NCBI RefSeq assembly: GCF_008831285.2
Contig: NC_045149.1
Location: 870,001-934,000 of the forward strand
DNA length: 64,000 nt
Direction of reading: 5' to 3'
Origin: Nymphaea colorata
Lineage: Eukaryota > Streptophyta > Magnoliopsida > Nymphaeales > Nymphaeaceae
Below, piece after piece: positions 10,621 to 24,149 of this stretch; positions within the stretch are counted from its first letter, which is position 1, and the number at the start of each line of letters is the position of its first letter. Made by a program: the position numbers and the translations under genes. The notes beneath the pieces are model-generated. The model was not told where the DNA came from. It searched no databases and saw only the letters and a list, made by a program, of their open reading frames with translations.

Positions 10621-13600
10621 CTAGTTTCTAGTAGCTCCTACTGTGTCCACTACTCCGTATGATGTGACATCCTTACTATGATATAAAAATCTCTAATCTA
10701 CAAGTACAATACACCTATAGTTAGTGGTTCTTAGGCATACCTTGCTACTACCTAGGTTGAGAATTAAATCATAGCTTCACCAAAATAATATTAAAATTGA
10801 ATTCTAGGTCAACATTTACATGGCAAATGCATGATTATGATCTGGTCCTATCCAAGACACTAAGGGAGAAATGGTCTGGCACCAAACGCTGTGACGAACA
10901 TAGCATGGTGGCTACTACTGCTGCCACCCATAATCAAAGCATTCAAATATAACAGTACAACATTGGTAAATAGAACCTGGACAAAGCCACGTAATTAGCA
11001 TGCACTCAATCTGTTATATGCAAATATCTGCTCTACTTCAACTATGATACATGGAATAATGAGTGTTAAACTAGTGGAAGCAAATAGCAAAGAAACACTT
11101 TATATACATGAGATGTGTTAAATATATATTGGTAGTTAAGTATGTCAGATACAACGTAAGGTGAAAAACACACAATGGAACATATGAACAGCAAAAGGAG
11201 ACCCATCATGCCAAAATCATGAGATGCATTAGATACATTTCAGTAGGTAAGTATGTAAAATACAACATGAGCTGAAAAATGCACAATGAGGCATATGAAC
11301 AACAAAAGGGGGCCCTTAAAGCCTAAAATTATGGGACATCAATCAAAGCATGGCATTAACATCACCCAACACCTTCCCCAATGTGCTGGAACTAAACCCT
11401 GATCATGGAGCTCCCTCATCTACCCGATCCGTACTTGAAAAGCATCAAAATCAATGGAGTAAGGGAAAAACCCTGAATATGGTCCAAATCCTCCAACTGG
11501 GCGTCAATTAAAAGGAGATCCTCGATGGCATGGTCTAAAGTAAGATAAAGAAAGTCCAAGACCATTGTCAATGAGTGAGTTTAGTAATACCCAAACTATA
11601 TGATATAAATTTGGAAGCAAGGAAGGGAGAAACCCAGCTCCTCAGGTAGTTCAGGTAGACTACTGCACAACATATAGTCTACAACCTCTAACTGGGTCAC
11701 TTAGGATGGAACTCGGCAAGTATAAACCCAGCCATGTCCTCAACTGACAAGTATTGAGCTCAGTTCTACCATGTAGTGGTAAGTTCCACACTCTCACAAG
11801 CATCAAGCAAAAGGGAACTAGCTCCTCGTTAGTATCCTGGAGTGGAGTACTTCTATTGTATGTTAGCCACAAATATCTAGGCCCCTGCACCACCTAACTA
11901 AACCTTTTAACAGTGGGCTCACCTTATGACACTAGATAAATGATCCATCTTTAATGTCAGACCACATGACCACATGCCATTGCCCAGTTTTCTTTTTTCT
12001 TGTCATTGACCTCCTATCCTTAACCCTGATTATATACATAGCCCAGCTGTGAAGCAAGAGGGGAAACTTGCTTTTCTGGATGATATTAGTCAGAACTGCG
12101 TCTCTGGTATGAATAGGTTTTAAATTATCTTCCTAATTCCATCAAAACTGTTATAAATAAAAGATGATTTCCTTTGCTGCCCAAATATGCACATTGTTCA
12201 TGACATTATACGTTAAAGTTGGCACCGGGCACAAAGGCAAAGCAAGAAAAAACAAAAATACATCATCAAGTATCCCACAAACGTCATCTGCACCCACTCC
12301 TACAATAAACAACATTTCCTAGAAAAAAAACATAAAGTAACGTCATAGTTTTAGGCAGCAAATTATGAAACTGGATATTATGAAAACTAGTTCAACTATT
12401 AAAAAGAAGACAAAGGAAACATAATAACAAGCAGACCACCAGCTTGATTAGCTTTCGGTTGAGGTTTCTCCAAAAAGAAACAGCAGCAAAGAGCTCCTGA
12501 TGCTTCCATATGTATAAATAAATAAAGATGAAGATGCACCCCTTAAAGTCACAAACTTTGGCCTCCATATTTTCTTCAAGCTATTGAATCCTTCCTGAAG
12601 AAAATAAATAAACATACAACTGACAAATATTACTCAGTGGATTCTATTAAACAGGGGAAGCATTGAAGGACATTGTTGGTAGTGCATGCTGTAATGTGCA
12701 GGAGGGCTTGGGGAGAAGATATGGACCTGAAGTTTGGAGAATTGGAGTAATGTTGTCTACTTCCTAATCGAGTTCCCCCCTTCTGGACTGGTAAATTTTC
12801 CTAACAAACTACGGTAATTGCTCAAACGTGTTGCAGCAGTTTATTTTACTGCAAAATGTATCCCACTGCACGGTTTATCACGCACACCTGGTATGTTGTG
12901 TGTGTTTGTAAGTCATAGTCCATATGCATAGCAGGTAGATGTAAGTGCTTGGTTGTGTATCTTTGTGCTTGTCTTGTCTAGTATGGAAGCATGCTGAGAA
13001 GAAGATATGATGTTGTGCATGCATATGCAGAATAAAATGCACAACCAAAATGAGGTGGATGCGATGAATGTGTCTACATCTGCAACTCCTATTCACAATT
13101 CAGGAAATGGAACCCACCTAGGGATCAGTGTAAGCAGAAGAGGTTAGATTAGCTGACCGTCCTATCACCTACAAGGGCACACTTTGTAGGAGGAAGATTC
13201 TGCATCTATAGCATTGGTATCTATATTGCATATCTACAATCTTGTAGAGCACCTCAAGAGTAATTAAAATTTGCTATGATCAAGGACTGAAAGGAGCTTA
13301 ATACAACAATAGTGTATGTTTCTTCTTTTTATTCTTTAATACTTCATGAATTCTAGGCAAAGAGTTGTTCCCTTTTTTCTTCAAAAAGAAGGGGCATTTT
13401 TTTGGAATCCTAATGACGACACAGCATGCCGGGCTTGGGTATATATATACATAGTCACTAAAATTAAAGAATTCGTTGATGAATGAACCATTTCATAGCT
13501 GAAACTCCATTGACTAGTCAAGCTAGGGTGTCTTCTATATTTAATTGGAGAGCCATGAATTAAGAACCTCACATATGCCAAAGTAAGAAACAACTTTTGT

Positions 13601-14500
13601 GCTGACTACTTATGTATACTTGTGGACTTTCAAGTGCACCTATTTAGTTTATATTAAGAAACCTTATTATATGCGTCTACTGTCTATGGAGAGAGATAAA
13701 CCAAATTAATTAATATTTTGGTCCAACAAGCTGTACTTGTTGCCTATGCATATGATAATATATGGCAAATTCAAATTGTGCATTCATGCTTGGAAATGCA
13801 GCCTAATTCCAAGTAATTACTGCTCATAAAACTACCAACCTTGGGTTGCTCTTTCAGCTAATTTCATGAAGCTCTATCGATTACAGAACCAATAAAATAT
13901 AATTGCAGCAACAAAGATGTGAGAGAAATAACATAAATATCAACTATAACTGGAGGTAGAAATTAAGCAGGAATAAGAGGGGAATCAGCAAATCATTAAG
14001 GTAAAGACTGTAGATTAAGCCCTAACATATAGTTAATATACATGCTTATCTATTTTCAAAGATTAATTAACAAGTCAGATTTGAAAATTGCAATGAATAT
14101 GGGGTTTACAACAAATAGTTGCAAGAAACTTGACCTTGCCACTTGTGAAGGTTATTTGACTGTTTTGCATTGGAGTTTGTCTTTCTCATGAACAAAGTTC
14201 AGATATCACAGTGAGATTTTTTTTATTTACCATCTCAAGTACAACCAAATAAGAAAATCAAAAGCTGGCACAAGAAGGAATTTCTTTTTGCATTTTTTTT
14301 TCTAGAGGTCCATCTCCAATCTCCTGCAGCTTTGTTGATGAAAAGAAACTTTTTCCCAGCAAAGAGGGATAAGGAAAAGCAATGCCGTCCATACCTTGTT
14401 GGCGGTTCTCAATCTATGAAAAAATATAAAAAACCGAGGACACATGGCCTTAGCTCTTGGATAAAACTTGTTCTTATTTTATTGAAGAAATAAAACTAGG
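10621..14500. other. Gene-free stretch, partly LTR-like
   Basis: No gene is supported. The part next to the gypsy gag (about 10,620-11,960) would be expected to hold that element's 5' untranslated region and LTR; phrases such as the CCCTGAATATGGTCC region near 11,471 are reminiscent of gypsy LTRs but I found no matching second copy or clear ends. From 12 to 14.5 kb the sequence is plain AT-rich DNA with small overlapping frames (for example 12,878-13,096 and 13,381-13,593) that I do not consider genes. Confidence 0.4.
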
Positions 14501-14660
14501 TGTTGACATGTATTAGTGAATGAGCCTTTTGCGCAGGTTTTTAGTATAGAAAGAGAGTCTGGCTGCTAATGGGTGTCAGACCTCCTCAATCGTGGTTTTT
14601 TCCCTCAAGTTGGGGGTTTTCCACGTTATATCACTGTTCTATCCATTTTTTATTTCAACA
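14501..14660 (+). repeat. Copia solo LTR with 5-bp target duplication
   Basis: A 160-bp sequence begins TGTTGACATG and ends TATTTCAACA, so its ends form the TGTTGA/TCAACA inverted repeat. It is flanked on both sides by CTAGG (14,496-14,500 and 14,661-14,665), a perfect 5-bp target site duplication. Its interior (a CGTGGTTTTTTCCCTC stretch, then GGGTTTTCCACGTTA) matches the R/U5 part of the LTRs at 26,964 and 36,464, so it belongs to the same broad copia family but is shorter. No internal coding region is present, which makes it a solo LTR left by recombination between the two LTRs of an element. Confidence 0.85.
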
Positions 14661-17600
14661 CTAGGGTTCAGAAGCTTGTATAAACAATCACAAGACCTTA
14701 ATGGAATATTTCTACATACTTGTTATGTTGTTTGCCTAATTTTATTTGCATAATTTTCTACCTTCCAGGTCGAACCCCTTGCTCTTTGTTTGTTTCACTC
14801 GCTTTCCTATGAAAGTCTGTAATAGTAAAAAAAATATCATATTGGATAAAGCAAACATGAAAATGAGCAGTTTATGTATAACTTGCTACCTAAACAACTC
14901 TATTTTCTGTATGTGAATACTTGTTATATGTTTAAAATCAAATTTATGGGCATTCCTCATCTCTATTGAAAAAAAAAGAAAGAAAAAACAAAAGAAAAAC
15001 TTTTTAAAGGATGCCTGATCATCCTGAGATGTGGAAAATATATGAATTTCCACAATGCTTGGGAATCCACACCTACAGTTCTAGAGAAGAGATATCTGTT
15101 GGCTCAAGAATAGAATGGGATACTAGAGTGTGGAGCCAGAATCTACATTAATTTCAAATGGATCAGTATTATTAATGAAGAGAAATGAATGGAGAGTAAG
15201 AAGCAATAATCTACCATGTCACTACCATGTATAATAGAGATTCTTAGCTAAGAAACGCTTAAATAGTGGTTCCATATGTTATTCACAATTTAGAACTTTA
15301 CATGATTCAAGAGAATTAGTAGAAGAATGAAATCTAAAAGGTCAGGAATCTTTTTGCTCACTAAGTACAAGGCAGACATTCTTTCATTTCGAGGGAAAGA
15401 GCCTTGGTGATGTTTCCTATTCTAAAATTTCATAGAATCTAGGTACAACTATCACAGTTCGAAGCAGGGAGACACAAATCACACAATCAGCAGAAACCCA
15501 TAAAGCAAAATTGACAAGATAACCTTTAGACAAAGAAAAAGAGAAAAAGGAGCATTAGATGTTCCAAAAATGATAATACTACGACTCCATTCAACAGTAT
15601 ACAGATTAACAACAACAAATACTTTGGATTTACATACTGAAGAACTGACTTCAGAATTAGGCATTGATGTGTGCATTTGTTATGCAGAAAAACAACAAAT
15701 ATTTTGGATTTACTAACCTATAAATAGATGGCTAAACTTTTGATCGATGAGAAAAAAGACATAAAATATCAATAGGATATTAGGTTGCATTTATATATGT
15801 CCATGTGTTTCCTTTGGAATAGCACATACAATGATCAAGCTCAAGGACAGCTACAACACAAGGATGATCGAGCCCAATAGCAGCCCTATGCATTGCAGGA
15901 GAATGCTGGAAATTGCACACTATGAGGGAAGAGAGCAGGCCTCAAGGACTGGAGAATGCCCCCCACCCACCACACCCCCTGCCCCTCCCCTCTGGACGAA
16001 AAAGTAGCAGCACTTAAAAACAGGATAATCCATGGGAGAAATTTTGTAGTGGAGTTCCCGAAGACAGCATGAAAATGCATTTGCAAATTAGGGCATTAGT
16101 AGGTTGTTACTAACATAGGAAACATATTTGTTTGAAAAGAGGAAACTATTCCCTAATGCAAGGAGGAGTGCATTTGTAAAGATCATATCAACTCGTCTTC
16201 TACAAGCAGGCTTTTCTAATGCAAGTTTCCGCTTGCATGGAAAAAGATGTAATTCTCTAATTCTAGATCCTTCTATGGTGCTAAAAGAGAGGTTATCCTT
16301 ACGCATCACTAGTTTATGTTGAAGAAAGTAAAGTTAGTAACACATACTAGAAGTGTATTTGAGAAGCCCCACACTAATAGTAATGATGATTAAAATTGCA
16401 TTGTTATATGTCATGATTCTTGTAGTATCTTCCCAAGGTGTTCTAATCCATAGAAAAGCATCTCAATTCAACACAAAAATGATTTATCTCTAAATCAAGT
16501 TACCAGGTTTATCATACAATTATACTAGGAGTTAAATATATGTAGCTTAAAATGGTGAGTGTTACATGGCCTGCCAACAAAGAAACCTATTGTGGTGATG
16601 ACTTTTGGTACATATCTGCACTGTTGGATGTCACCACAAGGTATATAGATTATATTTCTCACCGCAAGGTATACTACATCTATTTATTAAATGAACCTGT
16701 GGGAGCCACACATATAGTAACAAATATGAAATGAAAATATCATGCATTTATTTATATTAATCTATGTCCACCATAAAACAATTAAAATGCACCAAATTAT
16801 GCACAAATGTACATGTTAATGGAATCACAAGAAAAAACAAGAACATGGTAGATTGTTTTTTACTTGCAATTACTAAATATTGTTCACGACTACTTCTATG
16901 GAAGCAAAGAAGTAGATGTCTTACCTTTCAAAGCCATTGCATCTAAAGTGAAAATAAACATTAAATATCCTTGTGGAAACACTAGCACATAATATCCAAA
17001 GAGCGTATAGAAAACAACACACACTTCGACTCAAGGCATATGCAGGAGTCAAGGACCTATAGGCTCCTTAACTGTTCAAACATTACCATCAGAAAACACG
17101 TCAAACTTAGAGGCTCAAAGAGACTGTTTTCATGAAACACATAGATGGATATTCCATCAATATGGCTTCTCTTATGCAATCTATCTAATTTAGTTGATTG
17201 GGTAAACATAAATTTGATTATGAGATCTCAACTACATTGTATGTACAAGTAACTGTAAAAACTGCAAGTCTTATGCATAGGAGCTTACATAATGCCATAC
17301 CACGGTCCAACTTGTTTGCACTTTGTGTATGATTTTTATAAAATATCCAACAATATAATCCATTTGTGTCTTTAACAACATGAGTTTTAATTTGAAGATA
17401 GTCAAAAGTTTGTGGATGAATAAATAATCATATATTTTAAAAGGATAAACAACTTTGCTAAGGCATAAAATTTTGTTTAGGCATAAAAAAAAGAGTGAAA
17501 TTCTTTTCCTTTTATGAATTATTACACATTCTTCATCTTTCTTGTTAGAGAGAAATACATAGTAGTAATTGTAATTACATGTACCATCTAAGGCAAGTGC

Positions 17601-20246
17601 GTAAGTGCATATCTATGCTTAAGGAAAATCAAACATGAAATCAATTTTGTCTAGCTTTTCCCAATTGAGTATTCTTTTTATGAGGATTTGATGAGAAAGA
17701 TATGGGGAGTTGTCGTTGTTTACCATAAAATATGGTACACAAATATACACAAACTGATATACTTCTTGTATGATTAATAATAAATACTCTACAAAAAGTT
17801 TCTAATTTTAGCAAATTAACAAAAAGATGTTCAGGTTCAAAAATATTCATTCTATTGCCTGATATTTCATGTTATATATATTTTGAAGTTTAGCTTTAGG
17901 AATATGCAATTGTAACTTGATATGACACGTTGGGCACTATTGAGCACCATGTTTATTGCAACAATGTATGTGAGGTTAGTAACTTTTTATGCCTTGCACT
18001 CCCTTACAAATGGTGAAAAGTACAATGTAATTTCTAGCTATCAAACCATAGTTATAGTTAGTGAGAAGCCAACCACAAAAAGCCCATGGAAGCAGGCCTC
18101 AATCACATAGGGCATGAACCTTCACAATGCATCGCTGATTGTTGGCACAATTAGATGAGTCCATGTCCAAAGAAGCTTACCCTTGGAAAAAGTTTATCAG
18201 GCCATTAGGTACTAAAGTCCTGCAAACAAGAAAGGGTTTGAGCTATCACAATCATTTTTTTTTTCATTTTTTTTATCTCCTTCTATGAAAATATCATAAA
18301 ACTTAATATCTTCTAGGCACCATCTGGCATGGCATCTTCTAGCAATCTTTTTCTATTAGAGCCTATTCTAATAGAATGAAATCAAGAGAAAAAACTGATG
18401 GGTACCGCTTCAAAGGAGCAACAAAGTTTTCATATCAAAAGGTGCCCAACTGCCAATAAACAGCTAATGATGATAAATATAAAATAGCAAATAAAATAGT
18501 CATATAAAGTATGTCATCCAACTCATAGTTCAAAACTAGGATCATAAAGATCTGTAAAGGTAATTAGATAATCAACATCCCTACCCAAAACTGGCTATTG
18601 AGATATGTTGATGAATGAAGACATATTTACAAGAGGAAGCAAAATATTATATTCCTAGAAACATTGACACTTTTCAAGTCAAAACCTTTGTTTTGTTTAG
18701 AATAGAGTAAGCAAAGATCACCTCAACAATGGGTTGCACAAGTGGGTACTTGTACCACCTTGGACAAACTCACTAGCACATCTTCAACATGTATACAATG
18801 CATGCATCTGCAAAAGAAATAATAAAATATTGAGGGAAAAAAAATCATATAATGTCAAGCCAGGATGAGTAGTTGTTGAATTCCTAACATAGAGAAAGGG
18901 CACAACTATACAACTACACAACTCCTTTCGGACATTTCCCACTTTGAACCCCAAATGATCCTCACCCTAGTCCTGCAATATATTATGTATTAAGTGTCCT
19001 CCTTCCTAATCTCAAAATTTAGAAGATCTATGTTACAAATTTGAAAGAGCTTCTAATCATGTTCTCTCTATGCCATTTAGGTTGCCTACTATGTTACTAG
19101 AGGGTATGACACAGAATTACAATCACTAGTCCTATAGATTAACTGTAAAGTTACAAATGAGGTACAACTTCACACTGCAATATCATGCAATCATCATACA
19201 AGAAGGTTACCAATGCATTGAAATTCAATCATTTGCACAAAGTTTACAAAATACATACTTCACAAGAGTGTCATGGTGAGTGAAACAAACAACTTTTTTA
19301 TAGTAATAATCTTAAGTATGACATTGTAATTGGATAACATCAAATTCCTAGGTGTATCTATTATTATAACCAAATTTTACAACTAATTTTGAACAAAACC
19401 AAAAGGAACATTTAAATTTAAAGAAGTGGGCAATATTAGTGTAATGCAGATTTATTGAATTTGGGAGCAACAGATTGGTTCATGTTGGCCGTGCACCAGC
19501 AACAAATATGACATATGTTTTCTAATCCATGGGAGGAAAATCTATGAGTTTTAAAATTCATTTACAACAAAAGCAATTTTATTGATAAGCAATACAAGGA
19601 CAGAAAACCAAATCTACGAAAAATCAGTCTAATACCCATAAAGTTCAAGTGGTAAGATTGGTGAGATATAGTAATAGATATAAGGACACATTGATGTGCA
19701 TAGAAAGTTGCTTCCTACATTCTTTAGACTAAAGAACTGCTAGATTTGCTGATAAATGATGCTAAATATACATTTTCAGCAATAAACAAAAACTCTACAA
19801 TGTATAACTTGCTTATTATAAGAAAAGACAATGATGGGCATCTATCTATTATAGAATTGAGACTATAACAAGTGAAGCAAGCTTTTGTTAGGAGAACAAA
19901 AACTCCAATATAACAATTTTTTGCCACTCTTTAGAAGCAAAGTGCTTCACACTTCCAAAACGCACACCCTAGAAAATCGGCTTTTCTACAATATTACTCG
20001 AAACCCTAGATTAGTGACTAAACTGCCCAAATAAATAGTTGCTGAAATAACTAACTAGTGAAAAAAATTTCCAATATACACATTACTAAAGGAACATATA
20101 AGCTCAAGCAAATAAATACATTCTATACTTTGTGATAGCTCTTTTTTTTAGGTTTGCACCAATGCATGTTGTATAATTTTTTCAAGTTTCATCTTATCTT
20201 GCAAAATTGTCATCATGGATAGTATAGTTCCCAATATTTCATTTGA

Positions 20247-20306
20247 AAACATTTTCCTTGCAGGCAGTACTATTCCAAACGTTTTCCTTGCAGACAGTAC
20301 TATTCC
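20247..20306. repeat. 30-bp tandem duplication
   Basis: Two adjacent 30-bp units, 20,247-20,276 and 20,277-20,306, differ at only two positions (AAACATTTTCC versus AAACGTTTTCC, and GGCAG versus GACAG). In the minus-strand frame 20,414-20,148 the unit adds exactly ten residues (LPARK and LSARK appear in succession), but that frame is not otherwise convincing. Confidence 0.85.
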
Positions 20307-21646
20307 CATCATACGTTGCACATGTTTGTTTGATAACTTTCCAAACATTTTCTTTTTAGTTTGACAACCTGGAGCAAGGATGATTATATCATATATTAAG
20401 CCCAAGAAATACATTCCATATGTTGAACTCCAAACCTCCTTTAGTATGAAGGCCTCATGTTCAAATCTTACAGGAGGACGAAACCAATAATATCTTGATT
20501 TTCCATTTCTTAATCAAATATACTCAAAGAGTTGTTACCAAATTTTTACTAACATTTACTGATTTTTTAGTAACATTTTGCGACATCCTTTTTCCTCTTA
20601 AAACCATATCATTAAAGAAACTGAACTATGCTTCACCCTTGTGTAGACTTTTTCATCACCAACAATCCATCTTATGTAACCATAAGCTTGAAGCTAAGAT
20701 GAAACACCTGCCTCTTACAAGTACCAAGCAAAAACAACACTAATGAGTGGGTGAAGGAAATTACAAAACAGTATAAAACTTAATATAAAGGTGACTATTA
20801 AAGACAGACTTACCAAAACTAACATCATATACTAAAACAAATTATAAACCCAGCCCACTATATAGCAGGAAATAGCAACTTTTCATTAAAGCTTTTTTTT
20901 TCTCTTTGTTCTCTCACTCAAAATGACTAATGATGACCATATCTAGGATCCAGTATGTTCTGTTCTAGTTTCAGCCATAGCAAAATTTGAACCTCCACAA
21001 AGAAAGTTGGTTTCTTTCGAACAGGCTTTAGTATTTGAACATTGAACATCAGGGTTTCATTCTTGCTCATCATAGCACCAACATTATCACATGCACCAAC
21101 ATAATTTGTCACTAAAAAATATTTCTACAAGATGCTTATTAGTTTGTAGCCATCTTCCACAACCTAGAAGTATTGAAATAAATGGCTCATTTTCCAACAT
21201 ATAATCTAAGGGCACCAAAAAAAATTGAAGGAAAACCACATGTCAAAACCTAGTATGACAATTATAGAGCCTGCTCCTCTATAAACACTTTGACTTTGTC
21301 ATGGTCAAAGGGATATTCATTCATTTCTCGTCTCTTTGGGAAATAACAAAATAATCAAAAAGGGAAATGGTAGGAAATAGAGGAAACTGACTGATTCAAG
21401 TTGTCATCATCTATGGAGCTCCCTATGTGATCAAAGAAGAGAGGAGAAGATGATGCCTACAACTGAGAGAAGTCAATGTGGGAAGAAATGAGATGAAGCA
21501 TGATCAAAAAGTCAAACTCTCACGCTTTCTCACTTTGTCTCATGATCCATTGAAAAGGATTTGCAATTGGAAGTGATTTATTTTTAGTAATGTTGATTAA
21601 TGTTCTTCTACTCTCTCTCTATCTCTCTCTTCCGTCTATCCTCAAG

Positions 21647-21663
21647 CCCCCCCCCCCCCCCCC
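21647..21663. repeat. C17 homopolymer run
   Basis: Seventeen consecutive C residues follow a TCTCTCTATCTCTCTC tract. Runs like this are slippage-prone and often mis-sized in sequencing, so the exact length is uncertain. Confidence 0.8.
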
Positions 21664-24149
21664 GCCATCCCTTTTATGGCTCAAATATTGGTGTAGACTG
21701 TTTGACTCCTTCTATGGAAGAACTTTTCTAGGGAATTTCACACCTTCCTATCTGACATGGTTGCTATGTCAAACCATTGTCCTAGTAATGGTTTGGTTAG
21801 TTTATCAACATATTTATGAATTAAATATGATGGCAGAAATGTCACTTCAACATGGAAAAATATTTTGTAAGTCAAAATGGTTCATAAAAGTGACTTTAGT
21901 CACAAAAGTGGTTCTTATCTAAATGCTACAATTACAATTATGTTGGCAATACATCCAAAAGAAAAGTATGAAGCTGGCAATAGGAAGGGAAAACACAAAC
22001 TCAATGATGGTGAAATGAAAAGGAAAAATTAAACTTAGAAACAGATTGGTGATCAAGAACAGATTGGTTCACACAATCTAAGTCCTAAAAATATAGCAAA
22101 AGAGAAGGTCTTCTTAAAATCTTATAATTGACCTCAAATCATCATATGTAATGCACCCACAGCATCATGGTGAACAAATATCATGGAATATGACATTTTT
22201 TCCTTACATGTTGACCATGAAAAAACAAAATACAAAGTTTGTTTTCCTTTACTATTTTTTTTATGGCATTCAAAGAGATTTCCTAAAGTGAAAATTTGTG
22301 AGATCACTTCTTTCTTTTGCATCATGATACAACAAGCCATGGAGTATTCAACTGGAATACTACAACTTGTATTTAGTAAGACCACTGCCTAGGACTGCCA
22401 CCATGATGGATAGATACTTAACGTTTATGCATGGTTAAAACTCATGCCAGTTGTTGAAATGAAAGATTTTTAAGTGAAATATTTGCCTCGTGGGTATATG
22501 ATGGAAAGAATTAGGATAGATCTTCCTGATGCCCTTGAAGATGAAATGTTGTCTTTTCCTTGAAAATTGAATCTTTCTTGCATTCATAACTTAGTTTCAA
22601 ATAATGGTCTTATTTAAGGGCTTATAAGCATGTAGGCTTTTGGGGTCCAAAGAATCTATGGTGATATCATACCTTACAAAGTTAATTCCCTTCTAATTAA
22701 AGATAGTACAAATGATTGTTGCATTTAGGCATATTGCATTGTATATATCAAATAAAAGGGAAGCCATCAGCTTACCTAACCTAGCATCCATTATCACTTT
22801 TTAAGAAGGAAATCCTCTCCAATTCTTTGAAGTTTAAGGCCTTGAGCTTCCTTGTTGTGAATAGAGAGCTTAGGCCAATATGCTGCAGCTAAACATGACA
22901 AACCATAATTCTATGACATCCATAATTTCCTTCAAGCTACTGTTTTTTACTATCTATACAAAAAATAATCAATAGAAAAATGTCCATCAAGGTATCATTC
23001 TAGCCTTTATGTTGTATCACATAGCCCCAACAATTGTATCGGCATAATAACTCTTAATAAAAGCTCATACAAGAATCTATAAAGAGCAGGTTGGATATCA
23101 AACACTACTTAATCAAATCATTCAAACAAGCAGGATATTACTTGACCACAATGAAAAAATATTGTCAATGATTTGTCAAAAGGGGCATAAATTGTCAAAT
23201 CAATGCACTAGTTGCGTATTTCCATTCAATAGTATCTTTTTGAGCCTTTCTCCACATGGCCATTTTTATTTCCTTGGCCTTATCACTCCATTTTTAATTA
23301 TCTAGAGTACACCTTGAGTGAAACATAATCTGGTATATAAAAAAGAAATTGTGCTTGCTCAAATAGGGTATGTGCTTCAAGAAGTAATTCTGGCTATATA
23401 TAGTGATGGTTATCTCAAACTTGTTACAAAAAAAATGTAGATATATATGTTTGTCCGAGAGTGTAATACATAGAAATACATAACAAAATGGATTGAAATT
23501 GTGTCACTTGAGGCAATTGACACCAAGAACATTGCTTATTTCAGCCAAAAAGCCTAGTGTTTCAAGTTAGAAACTATATGAACATCATAGATTAAATGGG
23601 ACCCATTTACAGGATGAGAAATTAAAGCTATTTTGTTACAACTACTAGAATAATCACCTTTATCTACTACCCAACTATTTGTAAAGTAATGATCTGGCAA
23701 AGACAACATATAAAGACATTCCTGAAGACTTTTTAAAAATTACAAGATTTGTCAAAATTAGAATTAAAAACCACATAATTTTTTATGGATTTATCCTATG
23801 AACATTTGAATTAATAATGCTAATCGTTGTGAATTAGTTTATGGATACTTGTATCATTTCACTTGCACATTTAGACACCTGCTCAGTGTTGAACATGTTG
23901 AAGGATCAACAACACTAGTAGAGATTGATGCAGCTTGGTCTTCTTAATCACAAGCAATTGCTTGCAACTAGAACATTGAAACATAGTGGCAAAAGATCGA
24001 CAAGGACTATGAAACATAGTGGCAAAAACAACATTGAAGCAAGGAAAGCAGAACGCTCTAATTGTGAACCTAATTTCCTCAGTTTGCATGCTCCTTCATG
24101 TTTTCTTCTTGGTCATTTTGTCATAAACTTTTCTCTTGTATCAAAGTCT

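Larger units (their letters stand above)
14661..24140. other. Long AT-rich stretch without recognised genes
   Basis: About 9.5 kb in which I see no supported gene, RNA gene or complete mobile element. Frames of 60-110 codons occur (for example 16,128-16,322, 20,495-20,743, 21,590-21,922 and 22,134-22,392 on opposite strands) but they overlap, are AT-driven and match no known family. It holds a 30-bp tandem duplication (20,247-20,306) and a C17 run (21,647-21,663). Near 23,975-24,025 the 17-bp phrase GAAACATAGTGGCAAAA occurs twice. Old unrecognisable transposon sequence is the likeliest content. Confidence 0.45.

Noticed and set aside
22134-22392. Opposed open frames of 69-83 codons
   Set aside because: They overlap almost fully on opposite strands, are AT-driven and show no family motifs.
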